In this document: piece after piece, positions 1-5,565 of the stretch
How positions within the stretch are numbered: position 1 is the stretch's first letter
Layout: every line of letters begins with the position of its first letter
Source of the DNA: DASQBT01 sp049578545
Lineage (GTDB): Bacteria; Pseudomonadota; Gammaproteobacteria; Burkholderiales; Thiobacillaceae
Assembly: GCA_049578545.1 (NCBI GenBank)
Contig: JBAUMF010000098.1
Span: 1-5,763 of the forward strand
Reading direction: 5' to 3'
DNA: 5,763 nucleotides
The notes under the pieces: generated by a model
Database searches by the model: none
Told to the model about the DNA's origin: nothing
Seen by the model: the letters and a program-made list of their open reading frames with translations, nothing else
Program-made: the position numbers and the translations under genes

Positions 1-192
1 GATCTGAAGAATACCGCAATGCTCGACGAGGGTGGAATCACCCCCAAACTGCGTCTCCACTGCCGACCGGGCACCTTGTTCCGTGGCGTGAACCGTGAAG
101 GCATCGTCAATGCCTACGCCATCACCCCTGAACTGATTTCAACCAGTGTGGGACAGGGATTGATGCTGATTCTACGTAGCAAGTCTTGCTAA
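1..192 (+). CDS. C-terminal end of an unrecognised protein (5' partial)
   Basis: An open frame enters from the left edge and ends at TAA 190-192, giving the last 63 residues. The peptide ends LMLILRSKSC and alternates short hydrophobic and polar runs (for example LRLHCRPGTLFRGVNREG, then IVNAYAITPELI), which suggests a beta-rich C-terminal domain. There is no membrane segment or motif that I recognise, so no function is offered. It is judged real because the frame is open to the edge, its composition is protein-like, and its stop codon is overlapped by a strong ribosome binding site for a following start, as in an operon. Two cysteines are present, one of them the last residue. Confidence 0.6.
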   Translation, partial: DLKNTAMLDEGGITPKLRLHCRPGTLFRGVNREGIVNAYAITPELISTSVGQGLMLILRSKSC

Positions 193-196
193 GGAG
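191..196 (+). promoter_or_regulatory. Strong ribosome binding site overlapping a stop codon
   Basis: AAGGAG at 191-196 overlaps the TAA (190-192) of the upstream frame and lies 5 bases before ATG 202. This is the normal layout for translational coupling to a next gene. The frame it serves closes after only 24 codons, so the site is probably the surviving start of a decayed gene, or else it serves a very small protein. Confidence 0.5.
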
Positions 197-201
197 TAAC
201 C

Positions 202-383
202 ATGTCATTCAGTATGGCGCGACGCTTTTCTGTCGTTACCTCAAGAAGTGCCAGGCAGGCAATCGGACCGCATTAATACGTCCAATTGCTCTGGCCACCG
301 CGCAGCTGGGCCTATCGCTTGTTCTGGTCGGGAGTGTGACTTCGCTGTTTCGGATACGATCATTCAGCTTGAATTTCTATTGA
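202..383 (+). pseudogene. Possible decayed 5' end of an exported-protein gene
   Basis: ATG 202 follows an AAGGAG site and opens a frame beginning MSFSMARRFSVV that stops at 274-276 after 24 codons. A second frame overlaps it and stays open to the stop at 381-383. Between 282 and 338 this frame encodes a hydrophobic stretch, RPIALATAQLGLSLVLVGSV, preceded by basic residues (RYLKKC, NRTALIR). A basic head followed by a hydrophobic core is what a signal peptide or signal anchor looks like. Reading the start in one frame and the hydrophobic part in the other gives a plausible N-terminus of an exported or envelope protein broken by a frameshift. The alternatives are a genuine 24-residue peptide or chance. 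No family is recognised. Confidence 0.3.
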
Positions 384-1096
384 ATGACCGGTGTGCACCA
401 CATAGCAGACCTGATTTGCTCAGAACGCCAGGGCGGCTCTGGCCGACGACCTGCCCGAACAACCTCCAAATTTGCTGGCCGGTGCCCTACCGATAGCAGC
501 CATGCATCGGCTTGAAGGCCGCTTAGCGCAATACACCTGCCCTTCATTTACATGGGGCGTAGGGCGAGTCCTCGGCCTGTATAGTCACTCCGTCATGTTT
601 TCCCGTGATACTGGTCACAGCGGGCAGGTACTCGCTCGCCCGTTCCAGAACGTCGGATGCCCTGGTGGAAGATCCTTTGCAAATATTCCATCTTCGACGC
701 GGGCGACTCGGGGTGGTCGTTGATCATTGGTTCGAGTTATATCGGCCCCTTCCTGGAAGGGGTGCTCAAGGATTCCGGGGCCGGCGGGGAACACGACGGC
801 GACTTGTGTGCGGCAGCATACATACAGCCGCAATATGCAGGCGTATAAACGTCAGCATGAACTGAGCCCTGGTCATTTCTTTTAGAAACAAGATTCGTAG
901 CCTCGCCTCTTCCTAATTGACCGTGGCAGCGTGCATTATCCGAACTCGAAGCCGGGCTACAAGGGCTCAGAAGGCGACTACGAATATGACAGATGGGCCT
1001 ACAGGTATGAATTTCCCCAACTCGGGATATCTAACACCTAGCGCGACTGTAGTCTGCCATCGTCGTTGATATCGGCCGATTCTTGATACCATTCTC
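384..1096. other. Gene-poor stretch with coding-like scraps
   Basis: No intact gene is supported here. Several short stretches in different frames read like protein without a proper start: from 415 (FAQNARAALADDLPEQPPNL and onward), 657-848 (ending AAYIQPQYAGV before a TAA) and 901-1041 (containing KPGYKGSEGDYEYDRWAYRY before a TAG). None carries a motif that I recognise, and the frames are separated by stops. The most economical reading is one or more decayed genes, possibly continuing the remnant at 202. No RNA gene, transposase or long repeat was seen. The promoter of the operon starting at 1097 should lie at the right end of this region, but I see no convincing -35/-10 pair. Confidence 0.4.
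1071..1080. promoter_or_regulatory. 10-bp perfect palindrome upstream of the operon
   Basis: ATCGGCCGAT at 1071-1080 is its own reverse complement and lies 16 bases before ATG 1097, where an operator or a small 5'-leader hairpin could act. GATATC occurs at 1068-1073, overlapping it, and again at 1026-1031. Ten-base perfect palindromes do arise by chance in a window of this size, so this is only a candidate. Confidence 0.2.
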
Positions 1097-1519
1097 ATGG
1101 AAGCCAGTGACCTGCTGCGACACCAGATAATCGAAAGCCTCATGGCACAGCCCACTGAACAGGTTGCGGATGCCGCGATTGAGTTATGGGAGAAGCTGGC
1201 GACCGAGATCATTTCGATCGTCGGTGAGGGTGGATTCACTTCACTTTACGCGAGAAGCGTATTCCTTGCCCAATCAACCTTTCCCTGGCTGGGGGCCAGT
1301 TTATTGGCACCACAGGCCGATGACCGGTTCGCGCAATTAAAGATCAGTCTGGCGAAGCAAACGCCTGCGCACGCCAGCGAGGCAAACCGCCTGCTGCTGA
1401 TCACTTTTACCGACATCCTGGCTTCGTTAATCGGCGAGAGGTTAACGGCCAGCATTCTACGTTCGGCTTGGGGCAATGACGTTTCGGATAGCGCCGACAA
1501 GGAGTTCCGCAATGAGTAA
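1097..1519 (+). CDS. 140-residue helical protein of unknown function, first gene of the KaiC-like operon
   Basis: The product is a soluble, mostly helical protein with no signal peptide, membrane span or known catalytic motif. Two stretches look like conserved family cores: residues 43-65 (GEGGFTSLYARS, then FPWL) and residues 99-126 (LLLITFTDILASLIGERL, then LRSAWG), the second a likely amphipathic helix pair. From memory, unverified, small proteins with a similar C-terminal helix occur next to KaiC-like ATPases and histidine kinases in Pseudomonas and Burkholderiales. The C-terminus is charged and probably flexible. Its last codons contain the ribosome binding site of the next gene, and its stop TAA 1517-1519 overlaps that gene's start (ATGAGTAA), which implies coupled translation and favours a partner role for the ATPase. 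ATG 1097 is chosen as the first in-frame ATG after a stop at 1067-1069. It has no clear Shine-Dalgarno sequence, and ATG 1142 is an alternative that would remove 15 residues. No function is assigned. Confidence 0.85.
   Translation: MEASDLLRHQIIESLMAQPTEQVADAAIELWEKLATEIISIVGEGGFTSLYARSVFLAQSTFPWLGASLLAPQADDRFAQLKISLAKQTPAHASEANRLLLITFTDILASLIGERLTASILRSAWGNDVSDSADKEFRNE
1499..1504 (+). promoter_or_regulatory. Ribosome binding site fixing the KaiC-like start at 1512
   Basis: AAGGAG at 1499-1504 lies 7 bases before ATG 1512, inside the 3' end of the upstream gene. It favours ATG 1512 over the in-frame ATG at 1476, which would add 12 residues (MTFRIAPTRSSA) that look unlike a KaiC N-terminus. 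From 1512 the protein begins MSNIVKIRRLPTGVPGLD, a typical KaiC-type opening. Confidence 0.75.
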
Positions 1520-2975
1520 CATCGTCAAGATACGTCGTCTGCCAACTGGCGTCCCCGGTCTGGACAACCTATTGGGCGGAGGCCTGCCGGAATTCTCGTT
1601 TAACCTGATTGCGGGAACGCCGGGAAGCGGGAAAACGACGCTTGCTCACCAGATCATGTTCTCGCTGGCCAACCCGCAATACCGGGCGCTGTTCTTCACC
1701 GTACTTGGGGAACCCGCTTTGAAGATGCTGCGTTATCAACAGCAATTTACGTTTTTTGATCACGATAAAGTCAATCAGTCGATCCGCTTCGTCAACCTGT
1801 CTGCGGAACTCCAGGAGGGGGATTTTGACCGGGTCCTCGCACGCATCGCCGACGAAGTGAAAGCCTATGCACCCAGCCTGGTGTTTGTAGATTCGTTTCG
1901 GTCGGTCGTGCAGTCAGTCAGGCGCGAGGGCCAGAGTGTGTCCGATCTGCAGCGGTTCGTGCACCAACTGGGCATGCAAATGACGAGCTGGCAGGCCACC
2001 ACATTTCTAATCGGTGAATATTTGACGGCAGAATCAGAGTCAAGCCCCATTTTCACGGTGGCGGATGGCATCTTGTGGCTTACGCAAAATTTGCACCGCA
2101 ATTCAATGGCGCGCAAGGTGCAGGTGGTCAAAATCCGTGGTCAAGCCCAGGCACCCGGTTTGCATACTTTCCGCATTGGTGATGAAGGGATTCGGATTTT
2201 TCCCCGTGCGATTGTCAAAGAGGTCATCGCGGGTGAGCCAGGAGCCAAGGCATCCATTGAAGGAGCACGTGTGCCGATGGGTATACCGGGCCTGGACGAC
2301 ATGCTGGGCGGCGGCTTGCCAACTGGCTATTCGCTGCTTGTGGTCGGGCCATCGGGTTCCGGAAAAACCGTATTGACGACGCAATTTCTTGCCGAAGGTG
2401 CGCGCAGGGGTGAACCCGGCGTGATCGCGGCGTTTGAGAAGAGCCCCAGCCAACTGCTGGGCAATAGAGGACTGCATTCGCTGGTTCAATCCGGGCATGT
2501 GGGGATGATCAACACGCGTTCCCTGGATTTATCGATTGACGAAACCTTGCATAACTTGATCCGGATGATTACCCGAATGCAGGCAAAGCGTGTTGTCATT
2601 GATTCCCTGTCCGGATTTGAGCTGGCGCTGGCACCCGAGTTCAGCGAAGACTTCCGCGGATCGCTGTATAGGATGGTCGCCGAGCTGACCGGCCTGGGCG
2701 TGACGATATTGATGACCTCGGAGTTGGAAGACCGCTATACCGATTTACGCTTCAGTCCATTTGGAAGTGCTTTTCTCGCTGACTCAATTATCGTGCAGCG
2801 CTATATCGAAATCGCAGGCCAATTCAAACGCGCCATGTCGGTCGTCAAAGTTCGTGGCAGCGAGCACGCCAAAGATATTCGATTGTTTGACATTACCGAC
2901 GACGGCATCGTTATTGGCGAGACCTTGTCCGGGTATTCCGGAATCATGACGGGGCGGCCCGTGATCGGCACGTAG
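1512..2975 (+). CDS. KaiC-like double-domain RecA-superfamily ATPase
   Basis: This 487-residue cytoplasmic P-loop ATPase has two tandem KaiC domains, CI at about residues 7-240 and CII at about 253-470. Each opens with a matching motif (VPGLDNLLGGGLP at 14-26, IPGLDDMLGGGLP at 258-270). Walker A is intact in both (GTPGSGKT 35-42, GPSGSGKT 279-286), and Walker B is seen as LVFVDS (Asp127) and RVVIDS (Asp364). The paired catalytic glutamates of clock KaiC are only half kept: LGEP in CI (Glu67) and FEKS in CII (Glu309, then Lys). Aligning GSAFLADSIIVQRYIEI with the KaiC segment around Ser431/Thr432 puts Ala420 and Phe421 at the phosphosites, so KaiC-type autophosphorylation there is not expected. 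The RG motif after each domain (KIRGQ, KVRGSEH) is retained. The protein is shorter than cyanobacterial KaiC (about 519) because it lacks the C-terminal tail that binds KaiA. No kaiA or kaiB is nearby. The family call is secure; a circadian role is not supported. The likely role is an ATP-dependent switch acting with its operon partners. Confidence 0.93.
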   Translation: MSNIVKIRRLPTGVPGLDNLLGGGLPEFSFNLIAGTPGSGKTTLAHQIMFSLANPQYRALFFTVLGEPALKMLRYQQQFTFFDHDKVNQSIRFVNLSAELQEGDFDRVLARIADEVKAYAPSLVFVDSFRSVVQSVRREGQSVSDLQRFVHQLGMQMTSWQATTFLIGEYLTAESESSPIFTVADGILWLTQNLHRNSMARKVQVVKIRGQAQAPGLHTFRIGDEGIRIFPRAIVKEVIAGEPGAKASIEGARVPMGIPGLDDMLGGGLPTGYSLLVVGPSGSGKTVLTTQFLAEGARRGEPGVIAAFEKSPSQLLGNRGLHSLVQSGHVGMINTRSLDLSIDETLHNLIRMITRMQAKRVVIDSLSGFELALAPEFSEDFRGSLYRMVAELTGLGVTILMTSELEDRYTDLRFSPFGSAFLADSIIVQRYIEIAGQFKRAMSVVKVRGSEHAKDIRLFDITDDGIVIGETLSGYSGIMTGRPVIGT

Positions 2976-2993
2976 GCAGAACGGCCCAATAGT

Positions 2994-2998
2994 GGAGG
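2994..2998 (+). promoter_or_regulatory. Ribosome binding site of the GGDEF-EAL gene
   Basis: GGAGG at 2994-2998 lies 6 bases before ATG 3005, in the 29-base gap after the KaiC-like stop (2973-2975). It fixes the start and leaves no room for a separate terminator, which supports co-transcription with the upstream pair. Confidence 0.75.
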
Positions 2999-3004
2999 CT
3001 GGCA

Positions 3005-4702
3005 ATGAATTGCATTGACAAGGACAGCGCTTCTGATACCGATGACCCAGGTCAATCGAGCGTGACGGGCCGGGACAAAGACAGGTTGCCAACTGGCCTC
3101 GAAAAAGAGAAGAGGTGCAGGGAAAGCGGTGTGATTGACGGTGAAGCGACCGTTCTAAGCCGCGAGAACTTGGCCTCTCCGCGAGAAAATGCTGCCCGAC
3201 TGCGCGAGGACGCGGTGCAGGGACGTGAAGAGGCAGCCACCACCCGCGAGCTGGAAATTGGCGCGGCAGAAGCACTGCAGGTAACGTCCGACGATCAGAT
3301 GGCCAAGTTACGGCAAGCGAACGCAAACCTGGTCGTCGCGACAATTGAAGCACACGCTCTGACCGAACAAGTTCAATCGCAGAAACGTGCGCTGGATCAT
3401 TTGGCCCATCACGATGTTCTCACCGGTTTGCCTAACCGCAGCCTGCTGAAAGACCGACTTGTTCAGGCCATTGCACTGGCACACCGCCAAGGCAAGCAAC
3501 TTGCGCTATTGTTCATGGACCTGGATCAATTCAAGCATATCAACGATTCGCTGGGGCATGCGGCTGGCGACCAGCTGCTGCAGTCGGTGGCACAACACCT
3601 GGTCGGGTGCGTGCGCCAGTCGGACACCGTCAGTCGCCAGGGAGGGGATGAATTTGTGTTGATGCTTCCCAATATTGAGCATGCAGAAGACGTGGCGTTG
3701 TCTGCGCAAAAGATGCTCGCGGCAATCGCACTGCCTCACAACATCGAAGGCCACGAGTTGCGTATCGGCGTGAGTATCGGTATCAGCATCTACCCCGACG
3801 ATGGTCGGGATACGGCAACCCTGATCAAAAATGCGGACACCGCGATGTACCATGCCAAGGAGAGCGGACGCAACAATTACCAATTCTTCCAGCAGGAGAT
3901 GAATGCCCGCGCCGTCGAGCGGCAATCCATCGAAGCCGGCCTGCACCACGCGCTGGAACGACAGGAATTTCTGCTGCATTACCAGCCAAAAGTAGATCTT
4001 CACAGAGGCACGATAGTCGGTATCGAGGCGCTGGTCCGCTGGCAGCATCCGCAACGCGGGCTGATCGTGCCTGCGCAATTTCTGCCCATCGCCGAAGACA
4101 GCGGCCTGATCCTGCCGATAGGCCGCTGGGTGCTGCGCGAAGCCTGTCGCCAGGCCTGGGCCTGGCAGGACGCAGGCTTGCCGCCGATCCCCGCCGCAGT
4201 CAACACCTCCGCGCTCGAGTTTCGCGCAAGGGATTTTCTCGAACATTTGCGCGCGACCGTTGAGGATACGCGTTTGGAGCCGCGCTATCTGGAACTTGAA
4301 GTGACAGAAAGCGTCCTCATGCGGGATGCCGAGTCTACCGATTCCGTGCTGCACGCGCTCGCAGACCTGGGCGTCAAGCTTGCAGTCGATGACTTCGGCA
4401 CCGGCTATTCCAGCCTGAGTTATCTGCGGAAGTTTCCGATCAATACCCTGAAGATCGACCAGTCATTCGTGAACCAGATAACCAGCAACCCGGACGATGC
4501 CCTGATCGTCAGGGCCGTGATCAGCCTGGGCAAGAGCCTCAAGCTCCGCGTCATTGCGGAGGGCGTCGAAACAGCAGAGCAGGTGGCTTTTCTTATGGCC
4601 CAGCATTGCGACGAGGGCCAAGGCCATTTCTTCAGCCCCCCGGTGGCGGCAGAAACGCTCGCCATTTTGCAGCAGACGAGCGTAGACAATAACGCTCGGT
4701 AG
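3005..4702 (+). CDS. GGDEF-EAL cyclic-di-GMP synthase/phosphodiesterase
   Basis: This 565-residue soluble protein makes and/or degrades c-di-GMP. Residues 1-130 are charged and coiled-coil-like, with five 7-residue repeats of the form xRE(N/D/E) at 52-86. There is no membrane span, PAS, GAF or receiver domain. The GGDEF domain (about 132-297) has MDLDQFKHIND (metal Asp172, Asn180), intact GGDEF at 213-217, and an inhibitory site RQSD (204-207) at the usual 5-residue spacing. The EAL domain (about 305-555) has EAL at 341-343, Asn400, LEVTES (Glu432, Glu435), DDFGTGYSS (Asp462, Asp463), Lys483 in LKIDQSF, Glu519 in IAEGVET and Gln539 in CDEGQGHFFS. That is the full set expected of an active phosphodiesterase. 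Family knowledge says such hybrids may act as synthase, hydrolase or both; the residues here allow both. With no sensor domain of its own, control probably comes through the N-terminal coiled coil, perhaps from the KaiC-like ATPase or the small protein (inference). The start is set by GGAGG at 2994-2998. Confidence 0.95.
   Translation: MNCIDKDSASDTDDPGQSSVTGRDKDRLPTGLEKEKRCRESGVIDGEATVLSRENLASPRENAARLREDAVQGREEAATTRELEIGAAEALQVTSDDQMAKLRQANANLVVATIEAHALTEQVQSQKRALDHLAHHDVLTGLPNRSLLKDRLVQAIALAHRQGKQLALLFMDLDQFKHINDSLGHAAGDQLLQSVAQHLVGCVRQSDTVSRQGGDEFVLMLPNIEHAEDVALSAQKMLAAIALPHNIEGHELRIGVSIGISIYPDDGRDTATLIKNADTAMYHAKESGRNNYQFFQQEMNARAVERQSIEAGLHHALERQEFLLHYQPKVDLHRGTIVGIEALVRWQHPQRGLIVPAQFLPIAEDSGLILPIGRWVLREACRQAWAWQDAGLPPIPAAVNTSALEFRARDFLEHLRATVEDTRLEPRYLELEVTESVLMRDAESTDSVLHALADLGVKLAVDDFGTGYSSLSYLRKFPINTLKIDQSFVNQITSNPDDALIVRAVISLGKSLKLRVIAEGVETAEQVAFLMAQHCDEGQGHFFSPPVAAETLAILQQTSVDNNAR
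3158..3262 (+). repeat. Five coding heptad repeats in the N-terminus of the GGDEF-EAL protein
   Basis: Codons 52-86 form five consecutive 7-residue units: SRENLAS, PRENAAR, LREDAVQ, GREEAAT and TRELEIG. Arg-Glu is invariant at unit positions 2-3. Units two to four carry an acidic or amide residue and then Ala at positions 4-5. The DNA copies have diverged, so this is a protein-level repeat. Such a pattern predicts a coiled coil, probably for dimerisation or partner binding. The proline in unit two is unusual inside a helix. Confidence 0.75.
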
Positions 4703-4780
4703 TTACCGGTTACGCCGCTTCAGTGGAACTGGGAACGGCCGCTGTGTACGAAATAACGGACATACAATGATCGGGCTATG

Positions 4781-4832
4781 AATGGCGGCTTCGGTCGGAC
4801 AGAGCCGGATGGGGTTCCTGGAAGCAGCCATT
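4781..4832. repeat. Imperfect inverted repeat, possible intergenic hairpin
   Basis: AATGGCGGCTTC (4781-4792) pairs with GAAGCAGCCATT (4821-4832) at 11 of 12 positions, with 28 bases between the arms. A smaller internal pairing, GGCT (4787-4790) with AGCC (4802-4805), competes with the outer stem. A T-run (4849-4854) lies 16 bases beyond the right arm, too far for a textbook terminator. The arms resemble imperfect hairpins common between proteobacterial genes, recalled rather than checked. It could be a 3'-end structure for the upstream operon or an intergenic repeat unit. Confidence 0.4.
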
Positions 4833-4939
4833 GGCCAAGTGCTGTAAATTTTTTCGACAGAATGTCGGCTTTGAAGGGGTTTGAGTCCTTCAGGTCTGCC
4901 CAGCAGCCGACGGCACCCGGCCATCAAGCGACGTTGACG

Positions 4940-4955
4940 TGGCAAGGAAGTTGCC
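4940..4955 (+). promoter_or_regulatory. Sigma-54 (RpoN) promoter-like motif
   Basis: TGGCAAGGAAGTTGCC has GG at 4941-4942 and GC at 4953-4954 separated by exactly 10 bases, with TGGCA and TTGC flanks close to the RpoN consensus. It would start transcription near 4966 and read rightward towards the gpmA remnant and the transglutaminase-like gene. The same bases form a small inverted repeat, GGCAA with TTGCC, so it may instead be a hairpin or operator. A single motif of this kind can be chance, and no activator sites were identified. Confidence 0.3.
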
Positions 4956-5293
4956 GCACGGGCTGTCCGGTCCTCACTTGACAGCCGACGTTCAGGGTCT
5001 AGACAAACTTGGTATATCAGCAGTTCGACCGGCTCGTCTGCGAACCTCTTTCCGCTGCAGCGGCAGCGATTCCCGCCCAGGATGCCGAAATGTTTTCGTA
5101 GTTCGGGTGCACTCTAGCGGTACGCCGCGCCTCCTGATGAAGCACTAAGACGCGCCGTTTGGCTTATTGATTATTCTTTAATTTGCCAGAGAGCCAACAA
5201 CCACAAGCCATGCGAGGTAAGGGCCGAAGTTGGCCTGTACCTTGCTTATGAAACATCCTCAATAACGAATGGCATCCCTGTCCGAGGAGTGAT

Positions 5294-5565
5294 GTGTTCA
5301 AGCTGATCTTGCGGTGCCATGGCGAAAGTCTCTGGAACCGTGAAAACCGATTTACGGGCTGGACCGACGTGGATTTGTCCGAGAAAGATACGCCGAGGCC
5401 GAGGCCGCTGGTCGCATGATCCGGGACGCGGGCATCACCCTGTATCTGTCCTATACATCGGTCCTACGCCGGGCCATTCGCAGCTTGTGGGAAGTGCAGG
5501 AGGTCATGGAGACCGTACCCGCTGGCAACTCAAGCCCACCGAAAGTGCCCAATGCTCAGGCTTAA
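5294..5565 (+). pseudogene. gpmA: Frameshifted and truncated phosphoglycerate mutase (gpmA) remnant
   Basis: Intact GpmA interconverts 3- and 2-phosphoglycerate in glycolysis and is about 230-250 residues long. Here GTG 5294, after GAGGAG at 5284-5289, opens VFKLILRCHGES followed by LWNRENRFTGWTDVDLSEK, a clear match to the family N-terminus. The frame then stops at TGA 5417-5419. The homology resumes one frame over from 5389 as YAEAEAAGRMIRDAG and SYTSVLRRAIRSLWEVQE, consistent with loss of one base near 5387. A further shift near 5510 moves a WQL-like piece into the third frame, and everything after about residue 105 is missing, including the second catalytic histidine region. The catalytic His is kept, but the Arg of the RHG motif has become Cys (RCHG). 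This gene cannot make a working enzyme. The exact right end is uncertain; the frame runs to 5565 and overlaps the next gene's start. Confidence 0.85.

Larger units (their letters stand above)
4703..5293. other. Gene-free region after the operon
   Basis: No coding region is supported here. The short open frames on both strands (for example the one starting at 4778) have no convincing ribosome binding site or protein-like composition. The region holds an imperfect inverted repeat at 4781-4832, a T-run at 4849-4854, a sigma-54-like motif at 4940-4955 and a TTGACA hexamer at 4978-4983 without a good -10 partner. The stretch 5160-5185 is AT-rich. No clear rho-independent terminator directly follows the operon stop at 4702. 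Confidence 0.5.

Noticed and set aside
1476..1511. Earlier in-frame start for the KaiC-like gene at ATG 1476
   Set aside because: It lacks a ribosome binding site, adds 12 non-family residues, and deepens the overlap with the upstream gene. ATG 1512 has AAGGAG at the right spacing.
1512..2975. Circadian clock kaiC in the strict sense
   Set aside because: The phosphosites and the KaiA-binding tail are missing, and there is no kaiA or kaiB in the window.
3089..3100. LPTG as a sortase sorting signal
   Set aside because: The three LPTG occurrences are internal or N-terminal in cytoplasmic proteins, with no following hydrophobic segment and basic tail.
2784..3353. Antisense open frame of 189 codons
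   Set aside because: It spans the junction of two well-supported forward genes, its composition is rich in Pro, Arg and Ser, and it shows no family features.
3506..4354. Long antisense open frame of 282 codons
   Set aside because: It lies fully opposite the GGDEF and EAL coding sequence, whose motifs are unambiguous. It is a shadow of codon bias with no protein motifs.
4778..4981. Small forward ORF beginning MNGGFG
   Set aside because: It has no ribosome binding site and an uneven composition, and it overlaps the inverted repeat and the sigma-54-like motif. The reverse-strand frame 4703-4945 is equally unconvincing.
4978..5006. Sigma-70 promoter from TTGACA 4978-4983
   Set aside because: The -35 hexamer is perfect, but the bases at 15-18 spacing (around TAGACA) match the -10 consensus poorly.
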